Below, piece by piece: positions 41,158 through 49,949 of a DNA stretch of 64,000 nucleotides. The DNA lies in assembly GCF_000427865.1 (NCBI RefSeq), contig NZ_ATYV01000001.1:62001-126000 (forward strand), read 5' to 3'. Origin of the DNA: Corynebacterium sputi DSM 45148. GTDB lineage: Bacteria > Actinomycetota > Actinomycetes > Mycobacteriales > Mycobacteriaceae. Under the pieces are notes generated by a model. That model made no database searches. It saw only the letters and a program-made list of their open reading frames with translations, and had not been told where the DNA came from. Positions within the stretch are counted from its first letter, which is position 1, and every line of letters starts with the position of its first letter. A program made the position numbers and the translations under genes.

Positions 41158-42102
41158 ATGAGCGCTGACAGGTACCCGGTGGGCTACGAGGACATCAAGG
41201 TCGTGGCCATGATCACGAGTCCGGAGGCAGGGCACGGCTCCGCGCCGCATGCCGCTGAGCGGGCGATGGACCAGTTCACTAAGCGTGGTGTTGACGTGGT
41301 CGCTATGCAGGGAAATAGCCCCGAGCGGGCGCAGGGACTCATTCGCGAGGCGATTAAGGACGAGCGTTTCGACGCCCTGGTTGCATGCGGCGGAGACGGC
41401 ATGATCAACCTCGCCCTCCAAGAGCAAGCGGAAAGTGGCATCCCACTAGGGGTTATTCCCTCTGGCACCGGCAATGATCATGCTCGGGAGTATCGACTGC
41501 CGTCGAATGATGCAGCCGCAGCCGCAGATGTCATCGCAGATGGCTTCACAGTGACGACAGATCTCGGCCGGATCACCGGGGAGGGGCAGGACCCGCTGTG
41601 GTTCGGCACGATCATGTGCGCCGGATTCGACTCGCTGGTGTCCGACCGCGTCAATCGCATGCGTTGGCCGCATGGTCGCAACCGCTACAACCTGGCGATC
41701 GTGCTGGAGTTCCTGAACTTTCATGCGCTGCCGTTCACCATCACTTTGGATGACGGCACGGTGCTTGATGAGGACATCATCCTCGCCGCCTTCGGCAATA
41801 CCAAGAGCTACGGCGGAGGAATGAACATTTGCCCAGACGCGGACCACTCCGACGGGCTTTTGGACATCACTGTCATTGGTCGGGCGAACCGATTTAAGGC
41901 CGCTGCGGTGTTCGGGAAGGTCTTCAGCGGAAAGCACGTGGACTTCCGTGAAGTCGCGCAGTACCGCAGCCGTTCGGCTCGGGTGGAGTTCCGTGGGGAC
42001 GAGCGAATGAATGCCTACGCGGATGGTGACTTCATGGCGCCAGTGCCGGTGACGGTGGAAGTAGTCCCGCGGGCGGGCCGGTACATCGTTCCAAGGCCGT
42101 AG
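41158..42102 (+). CDS. diacylglycerol/lipid kinase family protein
   Basis: A 314-residue DAGK-catalytic-domain protein. The nucleotide-binding GGDGMINLALQ and the following IPSGTGNDHAREY define the family; FGNTKSYGGGMNICPDADHSDGLLD is the second conserved block. It phosphorylates diacylglycerol or a related lipid using ATP, perhaps returning it to phosphatidate for phospholipid or mycolipid synthesis. The ATG at 41158 is chosen because AGGAAGG lies 9 nt upstream; a GTG at 41149 would abut that site. It is divergent from glpD/AGPS. Confidence 0.88.
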   Translation: MSADRYPVGYEDIKVVAMITSPEAGHGSAPHAAERAMDQFTKRGVDVVAMQGNSPERAQGLIREAIKDERFDALVACGGDGMINLALQEQAESGIPLGVIPSGTGNDHAREYRLPSNDAAAAADVIADGFTVTTDLGRITGEGQDPLWFGTIMCAGFDSLVSDRVNRMRWPHGRNRYNLAIVLEFLNFHALPFTITLDDGTVLDEDIILAAFGNTKSYGGGMNICPDADHSDGLLDITVIGRANRFKAAAVFGKVFSGKHVDFREVAQYRSRSARVEFRGDERMNAYADGDFMAPVPVTVEVVPRAGRYIVPRP

Positions 42103-42138
42103 TAGACATACCGGTCGGGGTTAATCGCAGGTGAGTGG

Positions 42139-42166
42139 TTGACTTCGGACAAAACTAGACTACTCT
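42139..42166 (+). promoter_or_regulatory. sigma-70-type promoter for a leader peptide
   Basis: TTGACT (42139-42144) and TACTCT (42161-42166) are separated by 16 nt. Transcription would start near 42173, about 30 bases before the leader-peptide start. It is one of the clearest promoters in the window although what follows is only a gene remnant. Confidence 0.5.
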
Positions 42167-42200
42167 GTTCACTGTTGATGTCTGACGGTGAAGGAGGTCT

Positions 42201-42270
42201 GTGATGGTCCGCAATCGCAAGCTGCCATCACTGTCCATGTGTCTCGTGTGACTGCCCATCACCCGACACA
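42201..42270 (+). promoter_or_regulatory. attenuator-like alternative RNA hairpins
   Basis: GTGATGG (42201-42207), which contains the leader start codon, can pair with CCATCAC at 42225-42231 inside the leader or with an identical CCATCAC at 42256-42262 after its stop. A third hairpin, TGTGTC (42238-42243) with GACACA (42265-42270), encloses the second copy. These cannot all form together, as in translation-controlled attenuators. Confidence 0.5.
42204..42251 (+). CDS. 15-residue leader peptide
   Basis: An ATG with a perfect AAGGAGGT ribosome-binding site (42191-42198) encodes MVRNRKLPSLSMCLV and a TGA. Ser, Ser and Cys codons lie close to the end. Together with the promoter and the alternative hairpins, this is a textbook leader peptide. 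The gene it would control begins at 42289 and is truncated. Serine or cysteine sensing is inferred from the codons and from the phosphoserine-phosphatase-like remnant. Confidence 0.6.
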   Translation: MVRNRKLPSLSMCLV

Positions 42271-42288
42271 CAGAGAAAGTTCACGACA

Positions 42289-42381
42289 GTGAGTACTACC
42301 GAATATCTCAACCTTTTTTCCTATGACGGCCCGGACAAGGCTGGCATTCTCAGCGATGCCTTGGTCACCGTGGCTGCTTAA
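42289..42381 (+). pseudogene. 30-codon remnant of an ACT-domain gene (SerB-like N-terminus)
   Basis: GTG at 42289 opens a frame reading MSTTEYLNLFSYDGPDKAG then ILSDALVTVAA and TAA. The GPDKAGI segment is the start of an ACT domain, as in phosphoserine phosphatase SerB or related amino-acid sensors, but everything after the first helix is missing. The stop overlaps the stop of the convergent ABC transporter by 4 bases. Its promoter, leader and start remain intact, which points to a recent truncation by rearrangement. Identity as serB is tentative. Confidence 0.6.
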
Positions 42382-44225
42382 TCCACCTTTACGCCGAACG
42401 CCTTGAGTCGCTTCCGGTCCGATTCGGACGCGGAGGCAGTCAAGCGCAGCAGTTCGGCGTAGATGCCATCAGAGACGGCTAGTTCCGCAGGCGATCCGAT
42501 CTCGTCGACGTGGCCGCCGCGCAGCGTGACGATGGTGTCGACACCGGAGATCGTCGAGAGCCGGTGCGCGATGACGATGGTCGTGCGCCCTTCCATGAGC
42601 TTCTCCAGTCCGATCTGGACTTCGCGCTCGGCCTTGGTGTCCAGAGCCGAGGTCGCCTCGTCGAGAAGCAAGATCGGTGCATCCTTGAGAATTGCCCGTG
42701 CGATGGCTACGCGCTGCTTCTGTCCACCGGACAGTTTCAATCCGCGCTCGCCGATCGTTGTGTCGTAGCCTTCGGGGAACGCGGAGATGAAACCGTCCGC
42801 GTTCGCGCGCTGGGCCGCGTCGATGATCTCAACGTCCGTTGCATCCGGCTTGCCGTAGGCGATGTTGTCCCGGATCGTCCCGGAGAACAACGACGCATCC
42901 TGGAACACCGTGCCAACAGAATTGCGCAGCTCGTCCATCGGTACCTCTGTGATGTCGCGATCGAACATCCGAAGTTGCCCGCCGGTGGGCTGATAGAACC
43001 CCAGCAACAGGTTGACGATCGTCGACTTGCCGCCGCCGGACTCTCCGACCAAGGCAACTTTGCTACCGGTCTTGGCAGTGAACGAGATCTTGTGGAGGAC
43101 ATCCGTACCTGCCTCGTAGGCAAAGTCAACATTGTCGAAACGGATGGCCGGGTCGGAGGGGGTGACGCGCGTTTTGGGGGGAACGTCGGGAAGCGTATCT
43201 CCGCCATTGCGTTCGGCGGCCGCGACCAGCGCCGGGCTGGCGGACTTCTCCGGCTCCAGATCCATGACCTTGAAGTAGTCGCGGGAACCGGCGATGGCGC
43301 GCTGAGCAGCGTCGATGATGTAGCTCATCATGCTAACCGGGTCCTTCGCCATGGTGACCAGCTGGATCAGCATGACCATGGTGCCGATGGAGAAGTGTCC
43401 CTGCAGGGTCCGATAGAACAACAGCAGGTACACCGCAAAGAAGATGAGATTCAGGATGGATCCGCGTAGGGTGTCCATGCCGTGCCACCACTTAGACTGG
43501 CCGCGGGTGACCTTCACGATGTGGTTGTAGCGGTCGGCGAAACCACGCATCTCTCGCTGCTCAGAAGTGAACGAGCGGACGACCTGGATCTGTCCGACGG
43601 ACTCGGCGAACCGGCCACCAGCTACATCGAGGTCCTCATTCTTGACCTGCTCCATTTTCAGCCACCGCTTGGAGGTCAGCGCCGTGAGCCAGACGTAGAC
43701 GGGGAAGATAATCGCCAAGAGAATCGCCAGCGGCCACCAGTGCCAAGCAGTAATAGCCAAGACTGCGACCAGAGTCAGCAGCATTGGGAAGAAGTTGTTG
43801 GAGAATGACTGCAGGAACTGCACCACGTTATGGATCGAACGGTCCAAGCGGGCGATGATTGTGCCGGTGACGTTGTTGTCGAAGTATCGCTGCGGTAGAG
43901 ACAGGAGTTTCGCGAAATAGCGGGTCGCGAGGATTTCTCGCATCCGGGCAGCCATCACGTCTCCGAAATAGCCGCCAACATTGCGCATCAGCGTCTGCAG
44001 TAGATCAGCGATGAGGAGCCCGACCGCCAACCAGATAACGGTGGTCATGGCGGTCGGGATCAGGTCGTCATTGCCGAGGGCATCGACGATGGTGTCGGTC
44101 GCGTCGCGAACGAGGAAGGGGCTGACCAACGTCGCTGCAGCGGTTGCTACCGCAGCGAGAACGATCCCCAGGTAGAAGGGCCACAGGACTTTCGCCGTGC
44201 TGAGTATTCGGGTGAGGGATTGCAC
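42378..44225 (-). CDS. ABC exporter, fused permease and ATPase
   Basis: A 615-residue half-transporter: six membrane helices in residues 1-320, then the ATPase. Walker A is GESGGGKST, the signature LSGGQKQR, Walker B ILLLDEATSALD and the switch His is in IVIAHRLST. It should homodimerise and export drugs, lipids or peptides. A 30-residue Pro/Thr-rich linker joins the domains. The stop codon overlaps the ACT-gene remnant, so this end of the gene lies at a probable rearrangement point, although the protein itself looks complete. Confidence 0.9.
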   Translation of the reverse strand: MQSLTRILSTAKVLWPFYLGIVLAAVATAAATLVSPFLVRDATDTIVDALGNDDLIPTAMTTVIWLAVGLLIADLLQTLMRNVGGYFGDVMAARMREILATRYFAKLLSLPQRYFDNNVTGTIIARLDRSIHNVVQFLQSFSNNFFPMLLTLVAVLAITAWHWWPLAILLAIIFPVYVWLTALTSKRWLKMEQVKNEDLDVAGGRFAESVGQIQVVRSFTSEQREMRGFADRYNHIVKVTRGQSKWWHGMDTLRGSILNLIFFAVYLLLFYRTLQGHFSIGTMVMLIQLVTMAKDPVSMMSYIIDAAQRAIAGSRDYFKVMDLEPEKSASPALVAAAERNGGDTLPDVPPKTRVTPSDPAIRFDNVDFAYEAGTDVLHKISFTAKTGSKVALVGESGGGKSTIVNLLLGFYQPTGGQLRMFDRDITEVPMDELRNSVGTVFQDASLFSGTIRDNIAYGKPDATDVEIIDAAQRANADGFISAFPEGYDTTIGERGLKLSGGQKQRVAIARAILKDAPILLLDEATSALDTKAEREVQIGLEKLMEGRTTIVIAHRLSTISGVDTIVTLRGGHVDEIGSPAELAVSDGIYAELLRLTASASESDRKRLKAFGVKVD

Positions 44226-44251
44226 TCATCCGAGGATATGACTCCGGTGGG

Positions 44252-44509
44252 TCAAGACGCCAATGCCCGGTCAGCCCACCAGGCGCCGGAATTCCGGTTG
44301 CGGGTCCACAGGGTCTGATCCCTATCAACCTGGACTTCCCGCGCGGTGCGGGTGGCCCAGTCGAACCGTTCGGCGGAGACCGTCAGCCAAATGACGCCGT
44401 CCGTGAGTCGGAGGGTTTCCTCGCCGTTTTCTAAGTAGCGGTCGGCGATGCGGAATGTGCGCGCGGATGGGCCCGGTGCGTCGATGATTGGGCGGGGTAC
44501 TGGGTACAT
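44252..44509 (-). CDS. small hypothetical protein (DUF6504-like)
   Basis: An 85-residue soluble protein containing TFRIADRYLENGEETLRLTDG and ending SGAWWADRALAS. The closing G-A-W-W pattern with a preceding beta-rich core resembles small actinobacterial proteins of the DUF6504 type, which are of unknown role. The ATG at 44509 has AAGGAG 7 nt upstream, so I reject the longer frame reaching 44626. Confidence 0.65.
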   Translation of the reverse strand: MYPVPRPIIDAPGPSARTFRIADRYLENGEETLRLTDGVIWLTVSAERFDWATRTAREVQVDRDQTLWTRNRNSGAWWADRALAS

Positions 44510-44642
44510 GTGGTGCTCCTTGAGTTTTCCGTAGTCGGCTGGTCGTTGTCCGGGTGGGCACCGTGAACTCGCGGTTGCCAGGCAGCTCAATTCCCGGGGA
44601 AGCTGCACTTCTTGACCTACCTCCAACTATAGACAAAGCGGT

Positions 44643-45971
44643 CTATATGCTGTCAAGGCGATCCTTCAAAATCTCATCTAGCAGTGCCCTGGCGTCATCG
44701 ACAGATAGATCTCGAGCCACGACCTGCGCTGGCCCCGCGACCACTGCAGCCTGCACATTCGCAGTGCCGAGTAGCTTCTGGATCGGGCCGCGCTGCAGCG
44801 AAGCACCCTGGATGTGCCGCCACGGCACGAATGCCCATCGCGTGGTCAGCCGACCCCAGGTCACCTCCACACCGCCGGTCGACAGCGACACGCTTTGCTG
44901 TCGCCAATCCACCGGAGAGACCCATTTCGCGCTCGGCGGGGAGTACATGGTGAGGAAAGGATCTCGCTTCCCGACGTTCACCTCTGCCAACACCGTCTCC
45001 ACCGTCCGATCGACTGCGGCATTTTTGTCCACTGGTACCAAGACTGTCGCCCCGTCGCCAGAGGATTCAAGGCCGTAGCCAGCGATACTGGAATTTAGGT
45101 CTGCCCAGTTTGGTTTGCGCCAGAGGAAGGGTCGTCGAATCCGCAGGGCGTGGACCCTGTGCAGGGGGATGGTCTGTTTGTACGTAGAGGTCAACCCTGC
45201 AGTGATGCGCAGTCTGCGCTCCTCGCGATTGAGCGAAAGCTCTTGGCGCCACCTGCGATTCAGCGGAGCCCAGACCAGAACAACTGCACCAACCAGACCA
45301 CCAACGAATGTGAAGATGCCGCCACCGGCGATGGAGCCGATGCCCGCGCCGATGAGAGCCAGCACTGCCCATACACCGAATGACAGCAGAACCATGCCCA
45401 CCAGCATTCGGGTGGGGACGGGTCCGTTGAGGGTGGTGGATTCGGGGTGGGCGTCGGGAAGCGGGTCGTGTTGCTCGCCCTTTGCGTGCGCGAGGATTTC
45501 GGTGCGCAGCGACTCCAGGAGCGGGACCTTGAGATACGCGATACTTAGCGCCGAGCCGGATCCGCCAGCGGTCTCAAGGGTTAGCTCGCCGAGACCGAAG
45601 AGGCGGGGGAGCAGGGGCTGCTTGATATCCACCGACTGCAGACGGTCATACCGGGCCGAGCGGCGTTGACGGAAGAAGATGCCGCTGCCGATTCGAATCT
45701 CTTCGACGTCGAGTTCGTAGAAGCGCTTGGACCAGCTCCAGTAACTAATGCCGGCGATCAGAGCCACAATGGCGATCAATCCGGCGAACACGGCCAGTAC
45801 CGCCAGCAGAGGAGTGCCATCTGCCAGATCGCTCACTGCGGCGGCCGCGGAGATTACTGCCGCACCTGAATTGATGGCGACAGCGACAAGAACCGCAGTC
45901 AATCCCATCCAGGCGCGCAGCACCGGGGTGAGTGGGTGGACGCGTTGGCGTCCTGCTCCGATGCAACTCAC
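44643..45971 (-). CDS. PH-domain membrane protein, YdbT type
   Basis: A 442-residue membrane protein with bacterial PH (DUF304) domains: conserved blocks SARYDRLQSVDIKQPLLPRLFGL, TYKQTIPLHRVHALRIRRPF and RWAFVPWRHIQGASLQRGPIQK mark three copies. Four membrane helices lie between them (two near residues 18-70, two near 190-240). The function of YdbS/YdbT is not known; a membrane-stress or transport role is suspected. Its GTG start overlaps the stop of the YdbS-type gene by GTGA. Confidence 0.85.
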   Translation of the reverse strand: MSCIGAGRQRVHPLTPVLRAWMGLTAVLVAVAINSGAAVISAAAAVSDLADGTPLLAVLAVFAGLIAIVALIAGISYWSWSKRFYELDVEEIRIGSGIFFRQRRSARYDRLQSVDIKQPLLPRLFGLGELTLETAGGSGSALSIAYLKVPLLESLRTEILAHAKGEQHDPLPDAHPESTTLNGPVPTRMLVGMVLLSFGVWAVLALIGAGIGSIAGGGIFTFVGGLVGAVVLVWAPLNRRWRQELSLNREERRLRITAGLTSTYKQTIPLHRVHALRIRRPFLWRKPNWADLNSSIAGYGLESSGDGATVLVPVDKNAAVDRTVETVLAEVNVGKRDPFLTMYSPPSAKWVSPVDWRQQSVSLSTGGVEVTWGRLTTRWAFVPWRHIQGASLQRGPIQKLLGTANVQAAVVAGPAQVVARDLSVDDARALLDEILKDRLDSI

Positions 45972-46456
45972 AGGCCCTCCATCCGAACGCGAGCGGCCTC
46001 AGAGATGCGGGTGCGCAACGCCTGCGCGTCATCGCGCGTCAGTCCGTAGATCACTGCATCGGAGGTGGCGCTGGCGGTGTTGAGCTTCAACGTAGCCAGA
46101 CCGAACATCCGCAGAATCGGTCCTTCGGACAGGTCGACGAACTGGATTCGGCCATAGGGGACCGCGGTGACCTTCCGCCAGAGGATGCCGCTGGCGACGA
46201 CAAGGTCGTCGTCAAGCTCCATATACCTATGCGCGCTGGCACGGCGCGCGGAGATCCACATCAGCCACACCAAGAAAACCACTGCGGCGGCGAGGATGAT
46301 CGAACCCCACAGGCTCTGCCACAGCACTGCCAATACGATCGCTGCGATCACGGGGATTCCTCCCCAGATTGCTGCGCTGAGCAGTTCTGCACTGCGATAT
46401 TTCGGTGACATCGGGGTGAGCGCGGGGGAACGGGGATCGAGGAAGTCGGCGGTCAT
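45968..46456 (-). CDS. PH-domain membrane protein, YdbS type
   Basis: A 162-residue partner of the preceding protein: two membrane helices (about residues 29-72) followed by one PH domain with WRKVTAVPYGRIQFVDLSEGPI and LRMFGLATLKLNTAS. YdbS and YdbT are almost always encoded as a pair, and here their frames overlap by 4 bases. Confidence 0.85.
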   Translation of the reverse strand: MTADFLDPRSPALTPMSPKYRSAELLSAAIWGGIPVIAAIVLAVLWQSLWGSIILAAAVVFLVWLMWISARRASAHRYMELDDDLVVASGILWRKVTAVPYGRIQFVDLSEGPILRMFGLATLKLNTASATSDAVIYGLTRDDAQALRTRISEAARVRMEGL

Positions 46457-46484
46457 GGCCCCAGCCTATGTGTAGAAAGGAGCC

Positions 46485-46664
46485 ATGCCGATCCCAGGAG
46501 CACCTGACCCAGACGACCTGAACAACAAGAAGACCGACGAATTCAATGGAAGTGACCCGCGCGGCGGGAAAATGAAGATCTGGTGGGCCGTTCTCATCAG
46601 TCTCATCGCGGTGATTTCGGCGATCATGCTGCTGATGCAGGGCTTTGAATCGGGGATCTTCTAG
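46485..46664 (+). CDS. 59-residue single-span membrane protein
   Basis: A short protein with an Asp/Asn/Lys-rich N-terminus (GAPDPDDLNNKKTDEF), then one membrane helix (IWWAVLISLIAVISAIMLL) and a short tail. AAAGGAG lies just before the ATG, and a TATGTG hexamer further upstream. Its stop overlaps the convergent esterase stop by 4 bases. Strong start signals and clear topology support a real gene of unknown function. Confidence 0.75.
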   Translation: MPIPGAPDPDDLNNKKTDEFNGSDPRGGKMKIWWAVLISLIAVISAIMLLMQGFESGIF

Positions 46665-47905
46665 AACTGGTCACGCACTTCGGCCCACGGGTCGTCGATC
46701 GTTTCTTCGGTGGCGAATTCCCCAGCACCGAACCAGGCTTGAGCCTTGCCAGTGTCGTAAGTGGGCCAGGGCAAGGTTCCGCCAGTAATGAAGCCGAGTA
46801 CCTCCTGATGGAAAGGGTGCGCCTCACGGCCAAACAAACGGGGAATGTCAATGCAATGCGGGGCGCCGGAGGTCAGTTCACCGTCCGGTCCCACGCCTAG
46901 TCCCTCCCCGGGATAGAACTCACCGGCCCACACCTGTGTCCCCGCAGCAACTGCCGCATCGGCGGCTTTGACCGCCCAATTCCGGATCGTGGCGTCAGAG
47001 ATGAGCCGCGCGAGGGGACGCGGGTCGTCCGGAATCTTCACTGATGCACCGTGAATCGGGGCTAGTGCCCTGGCAGCGAGGCGGCCAAATCTAGAGGCGT
47101 CCGCCTTTTGCAGGATGCCCATGAAGTGGAATTCCTCCGACGTGGTCGTCACCAGCATCGGAAGGTCCCGGACTGCGTCGGAGATGCGGGGTCCCACGCA
47201 GGTGTCAGTGGGGAAGAAGGAGCGAGTGCGGCGATAAAGAGCCTGCTCGTCCTCCGGACTCATGGCGGCGATGGTGGCGCGGGCCGGCGAGGTCCGGGTG
47301 AGGGCTCTGACCACAGCCCGGCGACGAGCACTGGTACCTGCACGGGAGAACCCTGGCGACAGGGCGATAACTCGGGCGATATGGTCGTGCACCTGCGGAT
47401 CGGCGGCGAGTGTCAACGCCAGCCCGGCCCCGGCGGACTGCCCGCCCAAGGTCATGTTTGAGGTGTCAATCCCGAGCGCTTCGGCATTGTCGAGGACCCA
47501 CGCGACCGCATGTCGCAAGTCCGCCACAGCAGTGAACGTATCCTCAGGAGAATCACGCCAGAACCCCTCGAAGCGCTTGCGGTAACCGAAGTTGACCGTG
47601 ACGATGCCTTCTTCAGCCAAGTGCCGGCCGTTCGACCAGGGCTCCGAGGCGCTGCCTTCCTCATACCGACCACCGTGCAGCCACAACAGCGCCGGGGCAT
47701 TGCCCGTGAACTCTGCTGGCGCGCACACCGTCACAACCATCTCCGCGCCGCTTGGAGTACGGCCGTCATGGTCTTTCGGTGCAGCGGGTGTGGACGGAGC
47801 GAAAGGCTCAGCGAACGCGTACGGAATCGAGTGGCATTTCCATACCCCGTTGCGGACGGTTCCGGTGAGATCTCCTGCTGGGGCACGGACGGTCTGCTCG
47901 GTCAT
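46661..47905 (-). CDS. type-B carboxylesterase
   Basis: A 414-residue hydrolase of the PnbA/cholinesterase-like family. LLWLHGGRYEEGSAS is the oxyanion region, TLGGQSAGAG contains the nucleophilic Ser, and TSGAPHCIDIPRLFG carries the catalytic His. It is shorter than typical type-B esterases (about 500), lacking part of the cap. No signal peptide, so cytosolic. Its start lies 17 bases from the divergent peptidase start. Confidence 0.85.
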   Translation of the reverse strand: MTEQTVRAPAGDLTGTVRNGVWKCHSIPYAFAEPFAPSTPAAPKDHDGRTPSGAEMVVTVCAPAEFTGNAPALLWLHGGRYEEGSASEPWSNGRHLAEEGIVTVNFGYRKRFEGFWRDSPEDTFTAVADLRHAVAWVLDNAEALGIDTSNMTLGGQSAGAGLALTLAADPQVHDHIARVIALSPGFSRAGTSARRRAVVRALTRTSPARATIAAMSPEDEQALYRRTRSFFPTDTCVGPRISDAVRDLPMLVTTTSEEFHFMGILQKADASRFGRLAARALAPIHGASVKIPDDPRPLARLISDATIRNWAVKAADAAVAAGTQVWAGEFYPGEGLGVGPDGELTSGAPHCIDIPRLFGREAHPFHQEVLGFITGGTLPWPTYDTGKAQAWFGAGEFATEETIDDPWAEVRDQF

Positions 47906-47922
47906 GTAGCTACAGTATCGGC

Positions 47923-49938
47923 ATGACCGACAACCCGCTCCTGACTCCTTCCGACCTTCCGTATGGTCTTCCGGATTTCGCGGCTATCTCCGATGACGAT
48001 GTCATCCCAGCATTCCGTGTGGCCTTTGACGACCACCTGGCAGAGGTTCGAGCAATCGTGGAGAACCCTGCTGAGCCCACATTCGAGAACACCCTCGAAG
48101 CACTCGAGCGCTCAGGTCGCCTGCTGGATCGCGTTGCTTCCTACTTCTTTAATCTCGCCGGAACTGACGCGACCGATAGTCGTATCGCCATCGAGGCGGA
48201 GATCGTCCCGCTCCTGGCGGCGCACAACGACTCGATTGTCCTGGACCCGGGCCTGTGGCAGCGCATCGCCGCGGTGCAGCCGCCGGAAGACGAGGAAGGC
48301 CGTCGCTTGTTGGAGAAGATCCGCAGCGACTTTGAGCGCGCTGGTGCTGATCTGGATGAGGATGGCAAGGCGCGCTTGAAGGAGATCAATACGGAGTTGT
48401 CTGAGCTCTCCAACCGGTTCGGAGAGAACCTGCTCAAAGACACCCAGGCCCGTGCGGTTCTGGTGACGGACCGGGTCGAATTGGCAGGGCTGTCTGACTC
48501 CACCATCGATAACTTGCGTCGCAATGCCGGTGACAAGGATGGCTGGCTCATCCCGCTGGAGCTCCCGTCGATTCAGTCGCTGCTGGCCCAGCTGACTAAC
48601 GCTGATCTCCGTGCCCGCATCCTGGAGCAGTCCCTTGCTCGGGGTACCGGCGACGGCAACGACAACCGCCCGATCCTCCTGCGCGAGATCAAGCTCCGTG
48701 CCGAGCGAGCAGAGCTCCTCGGCTTCGACTCCCACGCTGATTACGTCATCACCAACGAAACTGCCGGCAGCGCCGCAGCAGCGCGCAAACTCCTCACCGA
48801 CCTTGGTCCAGCCGCTGCCGCCAACGCTGAAGGCGAGTACAAGCGACTGCTCGACCTCGCCGATGAGAATATTGGCGCCGCTGACTGGCCATACTGGGCA
48901 GAGCGCCGCCGCGCCGAGGAATTCCAGGTCGACCAGGAAGCACTGCGCAAGTACTTCCCCTTGGACCGAGTCCTTACCGACGGAGTCTTCTACGCAGCGA
49001 ACTTGCTCTATGGCATCACCGTCGAACCCCGAGACGACCTCGACGGATACGCGCCGGGCACCCGCGTCTGGGAGGTGAAGGATTCCGACGATTCCGGCAT
49101 CGGCCTCCTTGTCACCGATTTCTTTGCCCGCTCCACCAAGCGCGGTGGCGCGTGGATGAGCAGTTTCGTTGACCAGTCCAAGCTTTTGGGCACCAAGCCT
49201 GTGGTCGTCAACGTCCTCAACATCCCGGAGCCGGCAGAAGGGAAGCAGGCACTGCTCACCCTCGATGAGGTTATGACCCTGTTCCATGAGTTCGGCCACG
49301 GACTTCACGGACTGCTTTCCGACGTCACCTACCCGCGCTTCTCCGGCACCAATGTCCCGCGCGACTTCGTTGAGTTCCCTTCCCAGTTCAACGAGAACTG
49401 GGCTCTGGAGCCGGCCGTTCTCGGCAACTACGCCTTCCACGTAGAGACCGGAGAGCCGATTCCGGAGGAGCTCGTTGCCGCGGTTAAGCGAGCCGCCACT
49501 GCCGGTGAAGGTTTCGCGACTACTGAGTACATCGCGGCTTCCGCTCTCGACCTGGCCTGGCATTCTCTCTCTGCAGCGGAGGCGGAACAGATCGACGACG
49601 TAGAGGCGTTCGAAGCCAAGGCTCTGGAAGAGGCAGGCCTGGCGGTCGACAACATCTCACCGCGGTACCGCTCGACCTACTTCAATCACATCTTCGCCGG
49701 TGGTTACTCCGCCGGTTACTACTCTTACCTGTGGGCAGAAGCCCTCGACGCCGACGGCTTCGACTGGTTCGAGCAGAATGGCGGGGCCACTCTCGATGGC
49801 GGCGCTCGACTTCGGGAACTGATTCTGTCCAAGGGCGGCTCGATTGACTACGACGAGGCATACCGGGCTTTCCGTGGCCGTGACAAGGACATTGGTCCGT
49901 TGTTGGCCAGGAGGGGCTTGGCTGGGGCCGTCGGGTAG
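47923..49938 (+). CDS. dcp: M3-family metallopeptidase (dipeptidyl carboxypeptidase / oligopeptidase A)
   Basis: A 671-residue cytosolic zinc peptidase. The HEFGH zinc motif starts at His455 (LFHEFGHGLHGL), and the third ligand region and YYSYLWAEALDADGF near the C-terminus are typical of Dcp/OpdA. It degrades short peptides. TACAGT lies 6 nt before the ATG, so a leaderless mRNA is likely; the promoter would lie within the first codons of the divergent esterase. It is followed by three small membrane-protein genes on the same strand. Confidence 0.93.
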   Translation: MTDNPLLTPSDLPYGLPDFAAISDDDVIPAFRVAFDDHLAEVRAIVENPAEPTFENTLEALERSGRLLDRVASYFFNLAGTDATDSRIAIEAEIVPLLAAHNDSIVLDPGLWQRIAAVQPPEDEEGRRLLEKIRSDFERAGADLDEDGKARLKEINTELSELSNRFGENLLKDTQARAVLVTDRVELAGLSDSTIDNLRRNAGDKDGWLIPLELPSIQSLLAQLTNADLRARILEQSLARGTGDGNDNRPILLREIKLRAERAELLGFDSHADYVITNETAGSAAAARKLLTDLGPAAAANAEGEYKRLLDLADENIGAADWPYWAERRRAEEFQVDQEALRKYFPLDRVLTDGVFYAANLLYGITVEPRDDLDGYAPGTRVWEVKDSDDSGIGLLVTDFFARSTKRGGAWMSSFVDQSKLLGTKPVVVNVLNIPEPAEGKQALLTLDEVMTLFHEFGHGLHGLLSDVTYPRFSGTNVPRDFVEFPSQFNENWALEPAVLGNYAFHVETGEPIPEELVAAVKRAATAGEGFATTEYIAASALDLAWHSLSAAEAEQIDDVEAFEAKALEEAGLAVDNISPRYRSTYFNHIFAGGYSAGYYSYLWAEALDADGFDWFEQNGGATLDGGARLRELILSKGGSIDYDEAYRAFRGRDKDIGPLLARRGLAGAVG

Positions 49939-49949
49939 CATGTCCAGTC

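Noticed and set aside
42103..42138. Search for a GlxR (CRP-type) site TGTGA-N6-TCACA in the promoter regions at 36.0, 41.1, 42.1 and 50.9 kb
   Set aside because: No match with both half-sites was found. The palindrome at 50904-50923 has the opposite half-site order.
48112..49563. 483-codon minus-strand open frame inside dcp
   Set aside because: It lies wholly antisense to a complete, motif-bearing peptidase gene. Long antisense frames are expected from the GC-rich third codon positions; no family resemblance.
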